53,629 bases of DNA from Bryobacteraceae bacterium (lineage in GTDB: Bacteria > Acidobacteriota > Terriglobia > Bryobacterales > Bryobacteraceae), in NCBI GenBank assembly GCA_030041495.1, contig JASHNT010000115.1, positions 1 to 53,629 on the forward strand. The letters run 5' to 3'. The position numbers and the translations under genes are program-made. A model generated the notes under the pieces. That model was given only the letters and a program-made list of their open reading frames with translations. It did no database searches and was not told where the DNA came from. Every line of letters begins with the position of its first letter. The stretch's first letter is position 1. Of the stretch, positions 1 through 8,838 are shown piece by piece.

Positions 1-135
1 CTGCCAACGGTAGAACACCGTGGGCTGCAGGCCCAGCTCGTCACACAATGCCGAGACCGCTGCTCCTTCCAACAAATGGCGCCTCAGGATGGCGACCTTC
101 TCTTCTGCGGTGTAGTGCTTGCGTTGCTTCTTCAT
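1..135 (-). CDS. IS3/IS911-type transposase OrfA, N-terminal part (cut by window edge)
   Basis: The reverse strand reads 45 codons without a stop from an ATG at 135 to the window edge. The peptide starts MKKQRKHYTAEEKVAILRR and continues with CDELGLQPTVFYRW, the helix-turn-helix typical of OrfA proteins of IS3-type elements, which bind the ends of the insertion sequence. A GGAGAG ribosome site lies just upstream at about 140-145. Only the 5' end of the gene is in the window, so the family is inferred from the N-terminus alone. The gene runs divergently from the peptidase at 134, whose normal 5' end is missing, so one end of the insertion sequence probably lies between about 136 and 190. I could not identify the terminal inverted repeat. 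Confidence 0.8.
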   Translation of the reverse strand, partial: MKKQRKHYTAEEKVAILRRHLLEGAAVSALCDELGLQPTVFYRWQ

Positions 136-2296
136 GCGTTCTCTCCGTTATCTTAACGGCGGAACGCTCTCTCCATTTCCAGCTGAGGCGGAACACCCGG
201 TTGTCGACGACTACTTCGGAACCAAAGTCTCCGATCCATACCGGTACATGGAGAAGCTTGCCGATCCGGAAGTGCAGTCGTGGTTCAAAACAGAGAACGA
301 TTACACCCGTTCGGCTTTGGCCTCGATTCCGGGCAGGGAGAAACTGCTGGCGAGAATCAAAGAGTTGGATCAGTCGGCTCCTGCACTGGTATCTAGCGTT
401 CGTCGCTTGCCAGGCGGGATATACCTTTATCTGAAGCTGCGGTCCGGAGAGAGCGTCAGGAAGCTTTATCTTCGCCGGGGCTTAACGGGAGAGGAGAGGC
501 TTCTAGTAGACCCCGAGAAGGTTTCGCTCGCGCCGGCTAACCAAGGCAAAGGCAAGAGTACGATTTCATACTTTGAGCCTTCGAGTGACGGCAAATACAT
601 CGCCCTGGGCATCGTCCCCGGCGGGGCTGAGCGCGATTCCGAAATGCATATCATCGAAACAGCCTCGGGCCGTGAGACCGGAGACATCCTTCCGCGCACC
701 TGGGCTGGAAACGTCCAATGGCTTCCGGATGGGCGATCATTCCTCTATATAAGACTTCAGAAATTGCCTCCGGGCGCGCCTGCGACCGAGGCGGAGCAGA
801 AGGTGTGTACGTATCTCCACGCCCTCGGGAGAGATTCCGAGAAAGACCCGCTGATCTTTGGCTACGGTGCGGTCGCTTCGATTAAGGTCGACCCTCGGAA
901 CTTCGGTATTGTTTTAGTGCCTGTGGGCTCCCGGTACGCCCTTGGCGCCATCAACTCGGGCGTTTCACCGAACAGCGAGCTTTACATCGCGCCGCTGGAT
1001 ACGGTTGGCAAACCGGGAACGCCATGGCGCAAGATCGCGGGTTTGCCAGACGATGTCGCGTCCGTGGTGGTTCACGGCGACGAACTTTATGTATTGACGT
1101 TCAAAGATGCACCGCGATTCAAGGTCGTCCGCACTTCCGCGGCCAACCCGGATCTTTCTTCGGCAAAAACCATAGTTCCACCGAGTGAAGCCGTAATCAC
1201 TGGCATTGCGGCGGCGCAGGACGCGCTCAACGTTGAACTGTTGGACGGCGGCGTCGGCCGCCTGCTGCGCGTTTCCTACGGAGCCAACCCGCAAACGGAA
1301 CGCGTCGCGTTGCCTTTTGACGGCGCAATCTCCGCCGTCGTGACAGATCCCCGATTGTCTGGCGCGTTGCTCAGGATGACCTCGTGGACGAAAGCGCCCA
1401 AGATCTACTCTTACGACCCCCAGACCAAGCGAGTGACCGATACCGGACTCCAGCCTGCCGGTGCGAATGATGAACCCAACAACGTCGACGCCATCGAGGT
1501 GAAGATTCCCAGCTACGACGGTACTCTGATTCCGCTGTCGATTGTCCATCCCAAAGGCATGAAACTGGACGGAACAAGCCCGGCGCTACTCCGGGGGTAT
1601 GGCGCTTACGGCGCTTCGGAGGATCCATCCTTCAATCCAATCCAACTGGCTTGGTATGAACACGGCGGCGTGTTTGCCGTGTGTCATGTGCGAGGCGGAG
1701 GCGAATACGGGGAGGAGTGGCACCTGGCGGGCAAAGGCGCCACTAAGCCGAATACCTGGCGCGACTTTATCGCCTGCGCCGAATACCTCGCCAAGAACAA
1801 GTACACTTCGGCAGCGCACCTGGCGGCGTATAGCGGGAGCGCGGGCGGCATTCTAGCGGGCCGAGCTATCACGGAACGGCAAGACGCCTTCGGCGCGGCC
1901 ATTATCGCAGTGGGCCTGCTGGATACGTTGCGCGCTGAGACAACAGCCAACGGTGTCCCCAACATAGCCGAATTTGGGAGCACCAAGACGGAAGAGGGCT
2001 TCAAGGCACTGTACGCGATGAGCGCTTATCATCACGTAGACGCGCGAGCTAAGTATCCCGCGGTTCTGCTTGAAACGGGTATCAACGATCCGCGAGTCGA
2101 TCCATGGGAATCCGGCAAAATGGCGGCCAGTTTACAGGCGGCCACTTCCAGCGGAAAGCCTGTGCTACTGCGCGTCGACTATGCGGCCGGCCACGGCATT
2201 GAAAACACCGAATCACAGGTGCAGGAACAGTGGGCCGACCGGTTCAGCTTCCTGTTATGGCAGTTCGGAGCGCCGGATTTTCAACCGCTCCATTAA
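134..2296 (+). CDS. Prolyl oligopeptidase (S9A family), 5' end replaced at an IS junction
   Basis: This is a serine peptidase that cleaves short peptides after proline. The N-terminal block VVDDYFGTKVSDPYRYME is the usual start of the S9A propeller domain. The C-terminal alpha/beta hydrolase domain carries the nucleophile motif SGSAGG (Ser about 570), an acid in GINDPRVDPWES and the catalytic His in AGHGIE. Family members from related soil bacteria normally begin with a signal peptide. Here the first 20 or so residues are a non-hydrophobic stretch read out of the leader of a divergent transposase, with no good ribosome site, and the ATG at 134 overlaps the transposase start codon. The catalytic part is complete, but expression and export are doubtful. 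It may be a functional gene with a new 5' end or a freshly inactivated one. Confidence 0.85.
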   Translation: MRSLRYLNGGTLSPFPAEAEHPVVDDYFGTKVSDPYRYMEKLADPEVQSWFKTENDYTRSALASIPGREKLLARIKELDQSAPALVSSVRRLPGGIYLYLKLRSGESVRKLYLRRGLTGEERLLVDPEKVSLAPANQGKGKSTISYFEPSSDGKYIALGIVPGGAERDSEMHIIETASGRETGDILPRTWAGNVQWLPDGRSFLYIRLQKLPPGAPATEAEQKVCTYLHALGRDSEKDPLIFGYGAVASIKVDPRNFGIVLVPVGSRYALGAINSGVSPNSELYIAPLDTVGKPGTPWRKIAGLPDDVASVVVHGDELYVLTFKDAPRFKVVRTSAANPDLSSAKTIVPPSEAVITGIAAAQDALNVELLDGGVGRLLRVSYGANPQTERVALPFDGAISAVVTDPRLSGALLRMTSWTKAPKIYSYDPQTKRVTDTGLQPAGANDEPNNVDAIEVKIPSYDGTLIPLSIVHPKGMKLDGTSPALLRGYGAYGASEDPSFNPIQLAWYEHGGVFAVCHVRGGGEYGEEWHLAGKGATKPNTWRDFIACAEYLAKNKYTSAAHLAAYSGSAGGILAGRAITERQDAFGAAIIAVGLLDTLRAETTANGVPNIAEFGSTKTEEGFKALYAMSAYHHVDARAKYPAVLLETGINDPRVDPWESGKMAASLQAATSSGKPVLLRVDYAAGHGIENTESQVQEQWADRFSFLLWQFGAPDFQPLH

Positions 2297-2767
2297 CGTG
2301 CGCAGCATCGTTCTTTGGTGTCAACGCCGGGGCGGCGTTTTAGCTTGCTGCGACGCATTACCGTGACCTGACTGTGGGTCGCATCTCGGCTTGATCCGGA
2401 TTGGCCAGATGCTTACGCGGATGCTCGCCCGTCAGCGAGGACTCGCGCTGGCGTTCCTCGGTGCTCATGCGTAGATAGTGGTCTTCAGTTCCAACCACCT
2501 CACGCGACCCGAAGCTTGTCAATGAATGGCTTCCGCAGACGGACGCCGCAGGCGGGATAGTTTCCGCGAAGGAACTGGGCTGGCGGCCACCTCCCCCGAG
2601 ACTGACACAACCAACCCAGTCCCTCGCAGAAATCTTTAATGGTTGTACCAGGACCAGCACGCGCGCGACAATCTTATTTACCGTTTTCAACAAAACTGTT
2701 TTCGCCGTGCTTGCGTACACTTAGCGCCCATAACCTGTGGACAGGATGTGCATAAACCAGGACCCCT
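2297..2767. other. Gene-free stretch upstream of nagA
   Basis: I see no convincing gene in these 471 bases. On the reverse strand a short reading frame around 2380-2490 contains HYLRMSTEERQRES, which faintly recalls the tail of tyrosine recombinases, but nothing upstream of it supports a gene. Near the nagA start there is a small inverted repeat CCTGT-GG-ACAGG at 2734-2745, followed by TGTGCATAA. A possible -10 element TACACT sits at 2716-2721 without a matching -35. These could be a nagA promoter region, but the evidence is weak. Confidence 0.4.
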
Positions 2768-3916
2768 ATGCTTTGTAAAGGCCTCAACGTTTTCTCCGGC
2801 GAATCCATTGACTTAGAGTTCGACCGCGACGTCACCCGCGTCGAACCCACCCTCGGCTCCGCGCCCGCCGGCGCCTTTCTGGCCCCTGGATTCATAGACC
2901 TGCAGGTCAACGGCTTCGCCGGCACAGATTACAACTCGCCTACAACGCCGCTCGAATCCATCGCCCAATCCATCCGATCCCTCCACTCCACCGGCGTCAC
3001 CTCCTTCTTTCCCACCGTCATCACCGGCCCTCCGGATGAGATGCTCGCTGCCCTCAAGAACCTCGCCGGAGCCAAGTCCGCTCTTGGCGATGCCGCAGCG
3101 TCCATGGAAGCCTTCCATGTCGAAGGTCCCCACATCTCGCCCCAAGACGGTCCCCGCGGAGCCCATCCCGCCCAATGGGTCCGCCCTCCCTCGCTCGACG
3201 AATTCCGCCGCTGGCAGGACGCCGCCGATGGCCAGGTTCGCCTCGTGACCCTATCGCCCGAATGGCCCGAAGCGCCGTATTATATCGACCGCCTCACTCG
3301 TGCAGGAGTCGTCGTCAGCATCGGCCATACCAACGCCACTCGTGAACAGATTCAGGATGCCGTCGCCGCCGGCGCCTCTCTTTCCACCCATCTCGGCAAC
3401 GGAGCCCACGCAACTCTTCCGCGCCATCCCAACTACATCTGGGAGCAGCTCGCCGAAGACCGTCTCGCCGCCAGCTTCATCGTCGACGGCCATCACCTCC
3501 CTGCCTCTTTCTTAAAGGTCGCCCTCCGCGCCAAAGGCCTCGACCGCGGCATCCTCGTCACCGACGCCGTCGCCCCCGCCCTGTGCCCGCCCGGCGAATA
3601 CCGCCTCGGCGAAGTCGATATCGAGCTTCGCCCGGATGGCCGCGTCACCATGCGCGGAGCCGACCGCCTCGCCGGTTCCAGCCTGCGCATGGATCGCTCC
3701 GTCTCGAACGTCATGCGTTTCGCCGGAGTCTCGCTCGCCGAAGCCGTCACCATGGCGACCCGCAATCCCGCGCGCATCGGCCGCATCGGCCCACGCCTGC
3801 GCGGCCTGGAGCCCGGAGCTCGCGCCGACCTCCTCCGCTTCACCCTCGAAAACGGCCGTGTGCAAATTCTCGAAACTTATGTCGCCGGCCAGCGCGTTTT
3901 CCCAAACGCAGGTTGA
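2768..3916 (+). CDS. nagA: N-acetylglucosamine-6-phosphate deacetylase
   Basis: NagA removes the acetyl group from GlcNAc-6-phosphate in the cytoplasm, feeding amino sugars from cell-wall turnover or chitin into glycolysis. The 382-residue protein has the expected amidohydrolase landmarks in order: APGFIDLQVNGFAG near residue 42, the metal-binding HVEGPHI about residue 118, GHTNAT about 190, HLGNGAHATLPRHPNYIW about 212, the substrate-contacting VDGHHLP, and the catalytic Asp in LVTDAVAPA about 260. Length fits the family. No nagB or phosphotransferase gene is next to it. Its likely partner in this window is the muramidase fusion 10 kb downstream, which could supply wall sugars; that link is inference. 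Confidence 0.95.
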   Translation: MLCKGLNVFSGESIDLEFDRDVTRVEPTLGSAPAGAFLAPGFIDLQVNGFAGTDYNSPTTPLESIAQSIRSLHSTGVTSFFPTVITGPPDEMLAALKNLAGAKSALGDAAASMEAFHVEGPHISPQDGPRGAHPAQWVRPPSLDEFRRWQDAADGQVRLVTLSPEWPEAPYYIDRLTRAGVVVSIGHTNATREQIQDAVAAGASLSTHLGNGAHATLPRHPNYIWEQLAEDRLAASFIVDGHHLPASFLKVALRAKGLDRGILVTDAVAPALCPPGEYRLGEVDIELRPDGRVTMRGADRLAGSSLRMDRSVSNVMRFAGVSLAEAVTMATRNPARIGRIGPRLRGLEPGARADLLRFTLENGRVQILETYVAGQRVFPNAG

Positions 3917-3986
3917 GCCCGCACAGGGCCGCGCGGCCACCGCAGCCTCCTAATTCCGCTGCCGCGTCAGGCTCCGTTGTGCGGGC
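3917..3986. repeat. Palindromic interspersed element, copy 1
   Basis: The 70-base block right after the nagA stop begins with GCCCGCACAGGGCCGCGCGG and ends with CAGGCTCCGTTGTGCGGGC. Its outer 9 bases are a perfect inverted repeat (3917-3925 with 3978-3986). A second copy lies at 16201-16282 with the same architecture and a compensating base change in the stem (CCCGCACA/TGTGCGGG here, CCGGCACA/TGTGCCGG there). This suggests a REP-like mobile palindrome instead of a simple nagA terminator, as there is no T-tract. Confidence 0.65.
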
Positions 3987-4020
3987 GGCTCCTTATGAAG
4001 GTTAGAATCATAAAGATCAA

Positions 4021-4434
4021 ATGAATATCTCAGTGAAGAGCGAATACGCTCTTCTCGCTCTTTTCGACCTTGCCTTGCAGCCCGCCGGAGAACCCGTCAA
4101 AATCGCCGACATCGCCCGCCGCCAGCAAATCCCCCAAAAATTTCTGGAGCTCATCCTCGCCAGCTTGAAGCAGGGCGGCTTCGTCGAATCGCGCCGCGGA
4201 GCCGAAGGCGGTTATCGCCTCGCCAAGCCCGCCGATCAAATCACCGTCGGCCAGGCTCTGCACTTCATGGAAGAAGATAAAACCTCCAAACGCGTCGCGC
4301 ATCAGGCCTTCACCGAACTCTGGAAGCGCGTCGACTCCGCCGTGTCCTCCGTCCTCGATCAAACCACCTTCGCCGAAATGGCCCGCCGCTGGAAAGAATC
4401 GCAGACCAAATACGTCGCCAACTGGGAAATTTGA
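4021..4434 (+). CDS. Rrf2-family transcriptional regulator, CymR-like
   Basis: A 137-residue Rrf2 regulator: the start [18 protein letters not shown], the winged helix ([19 protein letters not shown], about residues 28-47) and the wing [13 protein letters not shown] are all diagnostic. It contains no cysteine at all, so it cannot carry the Fe-S cluster of IscR or NsrR types. That fits the CymR subgroup, which senses cysteine status by binding CysK. The gene overlaps cysK by one base (TGATG), so the two are translationally coupled, which strengthens this reading. TAGAAT at 4003-4008 could be the -10 element, but no good -35 is visible. Function as a cysteine regulator is inferred from sequence type plus context. 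Confidence 0.88.
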   Translation: MNISVKSEYALLALFDLALQPAGEPVKIADIARRQQIPQKFLELILASLKQGGFVESRRGAEGGYRLAKPADQITVGQALHFMEEDKTSKRVAHQAFTELWKRVDSAVSSVLDQTTFAEMARRWKESQTKYVANWEI

Positions 4435-5390
4435 TGCCGGTCTTCTCCGACAACTCCTTCAGCATCGGACGCACGCCTCTGGTCAAACTCAACCGCGTCA
4501 CCGGAGGATTGCCCGTCACCATGCTCGCCAAGATCGAAGGCCGCAATCCGGCCTACTCGGTCAAATGCCGCATCGGCGCATCCATGATTTGGGATGCCGA
4601 AAAACGCGGCGTGCTCACCCACGGCAAGGAGCTGATCGAGCCCACCAGCGGCAACACCGGCATCGCTCTCGCCTTTGTCGGCGCGGCCCGCGGATATAAG
4701 GTCACTCTGCTCATGCCGGAGACCATGTCGCTGGAGCGCCGCAAAGTACTCCGCGCCCTGGGCGCAAAAATCATCCTGACCGAAGGCTCTGAGGGCATGC
4801 AGGCTTCCATCCAGCGAGCCGAAGAAATGGTCGCTGCGGAGCCGGACCGTTACGTGCTCCTGCAACAATTCCAGAACCCCGCCAATCCCCAGATTCACTT
4901 CACCACCACCGGCCCAGAAATCTTTGAAGACACCGGCGGCAAGGCCGACGTTCTCATCGCCGGCATCGGCACCGGCGGCACCATCACCGGCATCTCGCGT
5001 TACTTCAAGCTGGAAAAAAAGAAGCCTCTCATCTCCATCGGTGTCGAGCCCGAAGGCAGCCCCGTCATCTCGCAGACTCTCGCCGGCCGCCCCATCCTCC
5101 CTGGCCCGCATGGCATCCAAGGCATCGGCGCCGGCTTCATCCCCGCCACTCTCGATCTCAAAATGCTCGACCGCGTCGAGCGCGTCAGCGATGAAGAAGC
5201 CATCGACATGGCCCGCCGCCTCGCCCGCGAAGAAGGCATTCTCTCCGGGATCTCCTGCGGAGCCGCTGTCGCCGCCGCCGTCCGCGTTGCCCGCGAAGCC
5301 ATGATGCGCGACAAAGTCATCGTCGTCATCCTCCCCGATGCCGGCGAGCGCTACTTAAGCTCCGCCCTCTTCGATAACATCCTGGATTGA
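4434..5390 (+). CDS. cysK: Cysteine synthase A (O-acetylserine sulfhydrylase)
   Basis: CysK makes cysteine from O-acetylserine and sulfide using pyridoxal phosphate. The cofactor lysine lies in [11 protein letters not shown] near residue 41. [10 protein letters not shown] is the Asn/substrate loop, GTGGTITG is the phosphate-binding loop, and SGISCGAA is the C-terminal cofactor contact. Length (318 residues) is normal. The ATG at 4434 is preferred over an in-frame TTG one codon earlier because it gives the classic TGATG overlap with the Rrf2 gene. In Bacillus and Staphylococcus, CysK itself forms a repressor complex with the Rrf2 protein CymR; the fused gene order here suggests the same partnership. 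Confidence 0.95.
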   Translation: MPVFSDNSFSIGRTPLVKLNRVTGGLPVTMLAKIEGRNPAYSVKCRIGASMIWDAEKRGVLTHGKELIEPTSGNTGIALAFVGAARGYKVTLLMPETMSLERRKVLRALGAKIILTEGSEGMQASIQRAEEMVAAEPDRYVLLQQFQNPANPQIHFTTTGPEIFEDTGGKADVLIAGIGTGGTITGISRYFKLEKKKPLISIGVEPEGSPVISQTLAGRPILPGPHGIQGIGAGFIPATLDLKMLDRVERVSDEEAIDMARRLAREEGILSGISCGAAVAAAVRVAREAMMRDKVIVVILPDAGERYLSSALFDNILD

Positions 5391-5516
5391 CCCATGCCCT
5401 CCCAGGCAGCTCCTCACCGTCAAGCAATCCCTGACCGGCGCCTACCTGCGGAATTAAAGCGTGAGCATTCGTCTCAACCCGCGGCGGAGGGAAACAGCAC
5501 TCTCAATCGAAGGAGT

Positions 5517-5560
5517 AGCGGGCGCTTCTTTATGGGTGAAAAGGGGTGAGAGCGCCCGCT
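5517..5560. repeat. Perfect 10-bp inverted repeat in the cysK-addB gap
   Basis: AGCGGGCGCT at 5517-5526 is mirrored by AGCGCCCGCT at 5551-5560 with a 24-base spacer, so RNA from either strand could fold. No T-run follows, so an intrinsic terminator is not clear; it may be a rho-dependent end or another palindromic element. The remainder of the 5391-5691 gap holds no gene. It ends in an AT-rich patch (5624-5647) unusual for this DNA, which may belong to the addB promoter. Confidence 0.5.
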
Positions 5561-5691
5561 GTCGTAACGGGGATTAGTTACTTGTAAAAACGACAGCATC
5601 ACACCGTTGGTTACCCGCCTACGGAAAATTTTCTAGAATTTTTTTGCCCTTGGCGCCGCTCCGCCTGAACTGGCCGCTAGACTAATAGAGC

Positions 5692-8600
5692 ATGGCTCGC
5701 CGGCTGGTCCAATCCGCCTCCAACGGCCGCCTTCTCGCCTCCGCCAGGGCGTTTCTTCAACAATATCCGGAAACCCTGGCCATTGTTCCTGGTCGTTTGG
5801 CAGGGGATCAGCTACCCTCCTTTGGCGACGGCCTCGCTGGCGTCCGCCGCTCCACCCTCACCCAACTCGCCACCAGTCTCGCCCGCCCGGCCATGGCTCA
5901 GCGCGGCCTGACCCCACTCAGTACTCTGGGCCTGGAGGCTGTAACTGCCCGCGTCGCCCACTCGGCTTTCCAGAAACGCAAGTTGAATTATTTTGACCCG
6001 GTCGCCACGCTCCCAGGCTTCGCCCGTTCCCTTGCCCGGACTCTCTCCGAGCTGCGCCTGGCCGGCATCCGCCCCGATCAGCTACGCTCCCGAGGGCCTG
6101 CCGGCGCTGACCTGGAACTACTCCTCGACGCGTACCAGCAGGAGCTCGCCGCGCTCTCCTTGGCTGACTTCGCGGCCATCCTCGAATTGTCCGGAGAAGC
6201 CTCCTCGCGCACTCCCCTGCCTCTGCTCCTACTCGACCTGCGGCTGGAAACCCGCGCCCATCGCAACTTTTTCGAGCGCCTCGCCGCCGCCTCGCCGGAC
6301 GTTTTCATCGCCGCCAGCCCCGGCGCCGCTGGCGAGTTCGCCGCATCCTTCGGCGGCCGCGCCGAAGATCTCGATACCGCCGCCCCGTCCACTCCAATAG
6401 AACATTTACGGCGCTATTTGTTTTCGCCATCTCCCGAGCCCTTTCGTGAAAGTGCGAACGGCGCCAAACAAACCGGCTTCGAAATGTTCTCCGCTCCCGG
6501 CGAAGGCCTGGAGCTGGCCGAAACCGCCCGCCGCATTCTCAAGCTCGCCCGCGAAGGCTTTGCCTTCGATCGGATCGCGATCCTTCTCCGCAATCCCGAC
6601 CGTTACCAGGCCGTCGCCGAAGAAGCCCTTCGCCGCGCCGCTATTCCCGCCTATTTCAGCCGCGGCTCCGCCCGCCCCGATCCTGCTGGCCGGGCCTTCC
6701 TGGTCCTGCTCAAATGCGCCGCCGAAAATCTCTCGGCGTCCAGCTTCGCGGAATACCTCTCGCTAGGCCAAGTCCCCGCCATCGAAAATCCCGAAAAATG
6801 GATCCCTGCCTCCGACGAAATCCTATCTCCCGAGCAAACAGAACCGGTGGAACCGGCACCGGAACGGGTGCTCACCACTCCCGCCGGCTGGGAAAAACTC
6901 CTGGTCGACGCCGCCGTCATCGGCGGACGCGACCGCTGGGCCCGCCGCTTGAAAGGCCTCGAACGCGAATTCGAGCTGCACTTGGAAGAGCTCGATGACG
7001 AAGTCCAGCGCGCCCACCTGGAGCGCCAGCTCGACCGCCTCCGCGCTCTTTCCTCCTTCGCCCTCCCGCTGATCTCACAGCTCGCCGCCCTCCCCAAGCA
7101 AGCCGTCTGGAGCGAATGGCTGGAAGCTCTCGCCCCCTTGGCCCGCGTCGCCCTGCGCGCACCCGAGGGAGTGCTCTCTGTCCTCGCCGAATTCGAGCCA
7201 ATGGGCGCCGTCGGCCCCGTCACGGTCGAAGAAGTCGCGCAGGTTTTGAGCGAGCGTCTCCGCTTCCTCCGCCCCGACCCTCCCGGACGCCGCTGGGGCC
7301 GCGTTCTGGTCGCCTCCATCGACGAAGCCCGCGGCTGCGAGTTCCGCGCCGTCTTCCTCCCCGGCCTAGCCGAAGGTCTTTTTCCCCAGCGAGCCCTCGA
7401 AGATCCCCTGCTCCTCGACGACGCCCGTCGCGAGTTGAGCGCCAATCTGCCTCTCCGCTCGCATCGCAACGCGGAGGAGCGTGAAAAGCTTCACCTCGCC
7501 GTCGCCGCCGCCAGCGAGCGCTTCATCGCGTCTTATCCACGCATGGATGCCGCCGAAGCCCGCGCGCGCGTGCCGTCCTTTTACGCGCTCGAACTTCCCC
7601 GCGCCCTCCAGGGCTCTCTTCCCAAGCTCAAGGAATTCGAATCCGCCACTCGCGAATCCGCCCCCGCTCGTCTGAGCTGGCCCGCTCCCAAGACTCCGTT
7701 GGAAGCCATCGACGATGCCGAATACGATCTCGCTCGCGTCGGCCAAGCGGGAGCGAAAGCCCGCTATCTGATGGAAGTGAATCCCGCCCTCGCCCGCAGC
7801 CTTCGCGCGCGGTACCGCCGTTGGAAGCCGGAATGGAAGGACGCCGACGGCCTAATCACTGGCGATTCATCCGCCCTCGCCGCCCTCGCCGAAAATCGCC
7901 TGCAGTCCCGCCCCTGGTCCGCGTCCGCTCTGGAACAATTCGCTGTCTGCCCTTACAAATTCGCGCTCAACGGCATCCATCGCCTGCGCCCTCGCGAAGA
8001 CGCGGCGCCCCTTGAAGAGCTCGACCCGCTCACTCGCGGTGCTCTTTTCCACGAAGTCCAGTTCAACGTCTTGACCGAGCTCAAGAACTCTGCCGCTCTG
8101 CCGCTGAAGCCGGAAAACCTCACCGCCGCCGTCGAAGCCGCCGACCGCATTCTCAAGCGCGTCGCCGGCCGTTACAAAGAAGAACTCGCCCCCGCCGTCG
8201 ATCGCGTCTGGACCACCGGCATCGAGGACCTCCGCACCGACCTCCGAGGCTGGCTCCAACAAATGGCCCAGAACGACGGCGATTGGCTGCCCGTTCACTT
8301 CGAATACGGCTTCGGCCTTCCCCCTCGCTTGGGCCGCGACCCCGAAAGCACGCCCAAGGAAGCGGAGCTTCCCGAGGGCGTCCGCCTGCGCGGATCGATC
8401 GATCTGGTCGAAAAACATATTCGCACAGGAATGTTTCGCGTTACGGATCACAAGACCGGTAAGCCTCCGGAGAAAATCCCCGCTTACACCGGCGGCGGCA
8501 AAGTCCTGCAACCCATGCTCTACGCTCTCGCCGCCGAAAACCTGCTTGGCGCAACGGTCGAATCCGGCCGCCTCTTCTACGCCACTCAACGCGGCGAGTA

Positions 8601-8838
8601 CAAACAGATCGGCATCCCCGTCAGCCCCCGTTCCCGCGCTTTCTTGGCCAAACTCCTCCATAACATCGACTCCGCCATCGAATCCGGCTTCCTCCCGCCC
8701 CTCCCCGAAAAGGACGCCTGCGCCATCTGCGATTACCGCTCCGTTTGCGGCCCCTACGAAGAACAGCGCTCGACCCGCACCAAGGATCGCCGCGATGAGC
8801 GCCTGGACGGCCTCAATGAAATCCGGGGGTTTCTATGA
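5692..8838 (+). CDS. addB: AddB-like helicase/nuclease subunit with Fe-S nuclease domain
   Basis: This is the second subunit of the AddAB complex, which resects double-strand DNA ends for RecA. The 1048-residue protein has a poorly conserved N-terminal helicase-like body and a C-terminal PD-(D/E)XK nuclease. The nuclease shows LRGSIDLVEKH and VTDHKTGK as the catalytic acid and D-x-K motif. Four cysteines at about 753, 1010, 1013 and 1019 reproduce the C...CxxCx5C spacing that holds the Fe-S cluster in Bacillus AddB. The N-terminus (QSASNGRLLASA) lacks a recognisable Walker A GKT, so ATP binding by this subunit is probably lost. The gene overlaps addA by four bases (ATGA), a clear operon. Confidence 0.88.
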   Translation: MARRLVQSASNGRLLASARAFLQQYPETLAIVPGRLAGDQLPSFGDGLAGVRRSTLTQLATSLARPAMAQRGLTPLSTLGLEAVTARVAHSAFQKRKLNYFDPVATLPGFARSLARTLSELRLAGIRPDQLRSRGPAGADLELLLDAYQQELAALSLADFAAILELSGEASSRTPLPLLLLDLRLETRAHRNFFERLAAASPDVFIAASPGAAGEFAASFGGRAEDLDTAAPSTPIEHLRRYLFSPSPEPFRESANGAKQTGFEMFSAPGEGLELAETARRILKLAREGFAFDRIAILLRNPDRYQAVAEEALRRAAIPAYFSRGSARPDPAGRAFLVLLKCAAENLSASSFAEYLSLGQVPAIENPEKWIPASDEILSPEQTEPVEPAPERVLTTPAGWEKLLVDAAVIGGRDRWARRLKGLEREFELHLEELDDEVQRAHLERQLDRLRALSSFALPLISQLAALPKQAVWSEWLEALAPLARVALRAPEGVLSVLAEFEPMGAVGPVTVEEVAQVLSERLRFLRPDPPGRRWGRVLVASIDEARGCEFRAVFLPGLAEGLFPQRALEDPLLLDDARRELSANLPLRSHRNAEEREKLHLAVAAASERFIASYPRMDAAEARARVPSFYALELPRALQGSLPKLKEFESATRESAPARLSWPAPKTPLEAIDDAEYDLARVGQAGAKARYLMEVNPALARSLRARYRRWKPEWKDADGLITGDSSALAALAENRLQSRPWSASALEQFAVCPYKFALNGIHRLRPREDAAPLEELDPLTRGALFHEVQFNVLTELKNSAALPLKPENLTAAVEAADRILKRVAGRYKEELAPAVDRVWTTGIEDLRTDLRGWLQQMAQNDGDWLPVHFEYGFGLPPRLGRDPESTPKEAELPEGVRLRGSIDLVEKHIRTGMFRVTDHKTGKPPEKIPAYTGGGKVLQPMLYALAAENLLGATVESGRLFYATQRGEYKQIGIPVSPRSRAFLAKLLHNIDSAIESGFLPPLPEKDACAICDYRSVCGPYEEQRSTRTKDRRDERLDGLNEIRGFL

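Noticed and set aside
2380-2490. Reverse-strand HYLRMSTEERQRES as an integrase tail
   Set aside because: Only about 20 residues are suggestive, with no catalytic residues or upstream domain.
2734-2760. DnaA-box-like TGTGGACAG and TGTGCATAA as an origin
   Set aside because: Only two imperfect boxes, no dnaA or dnaN and no AT-rich unwinding region.
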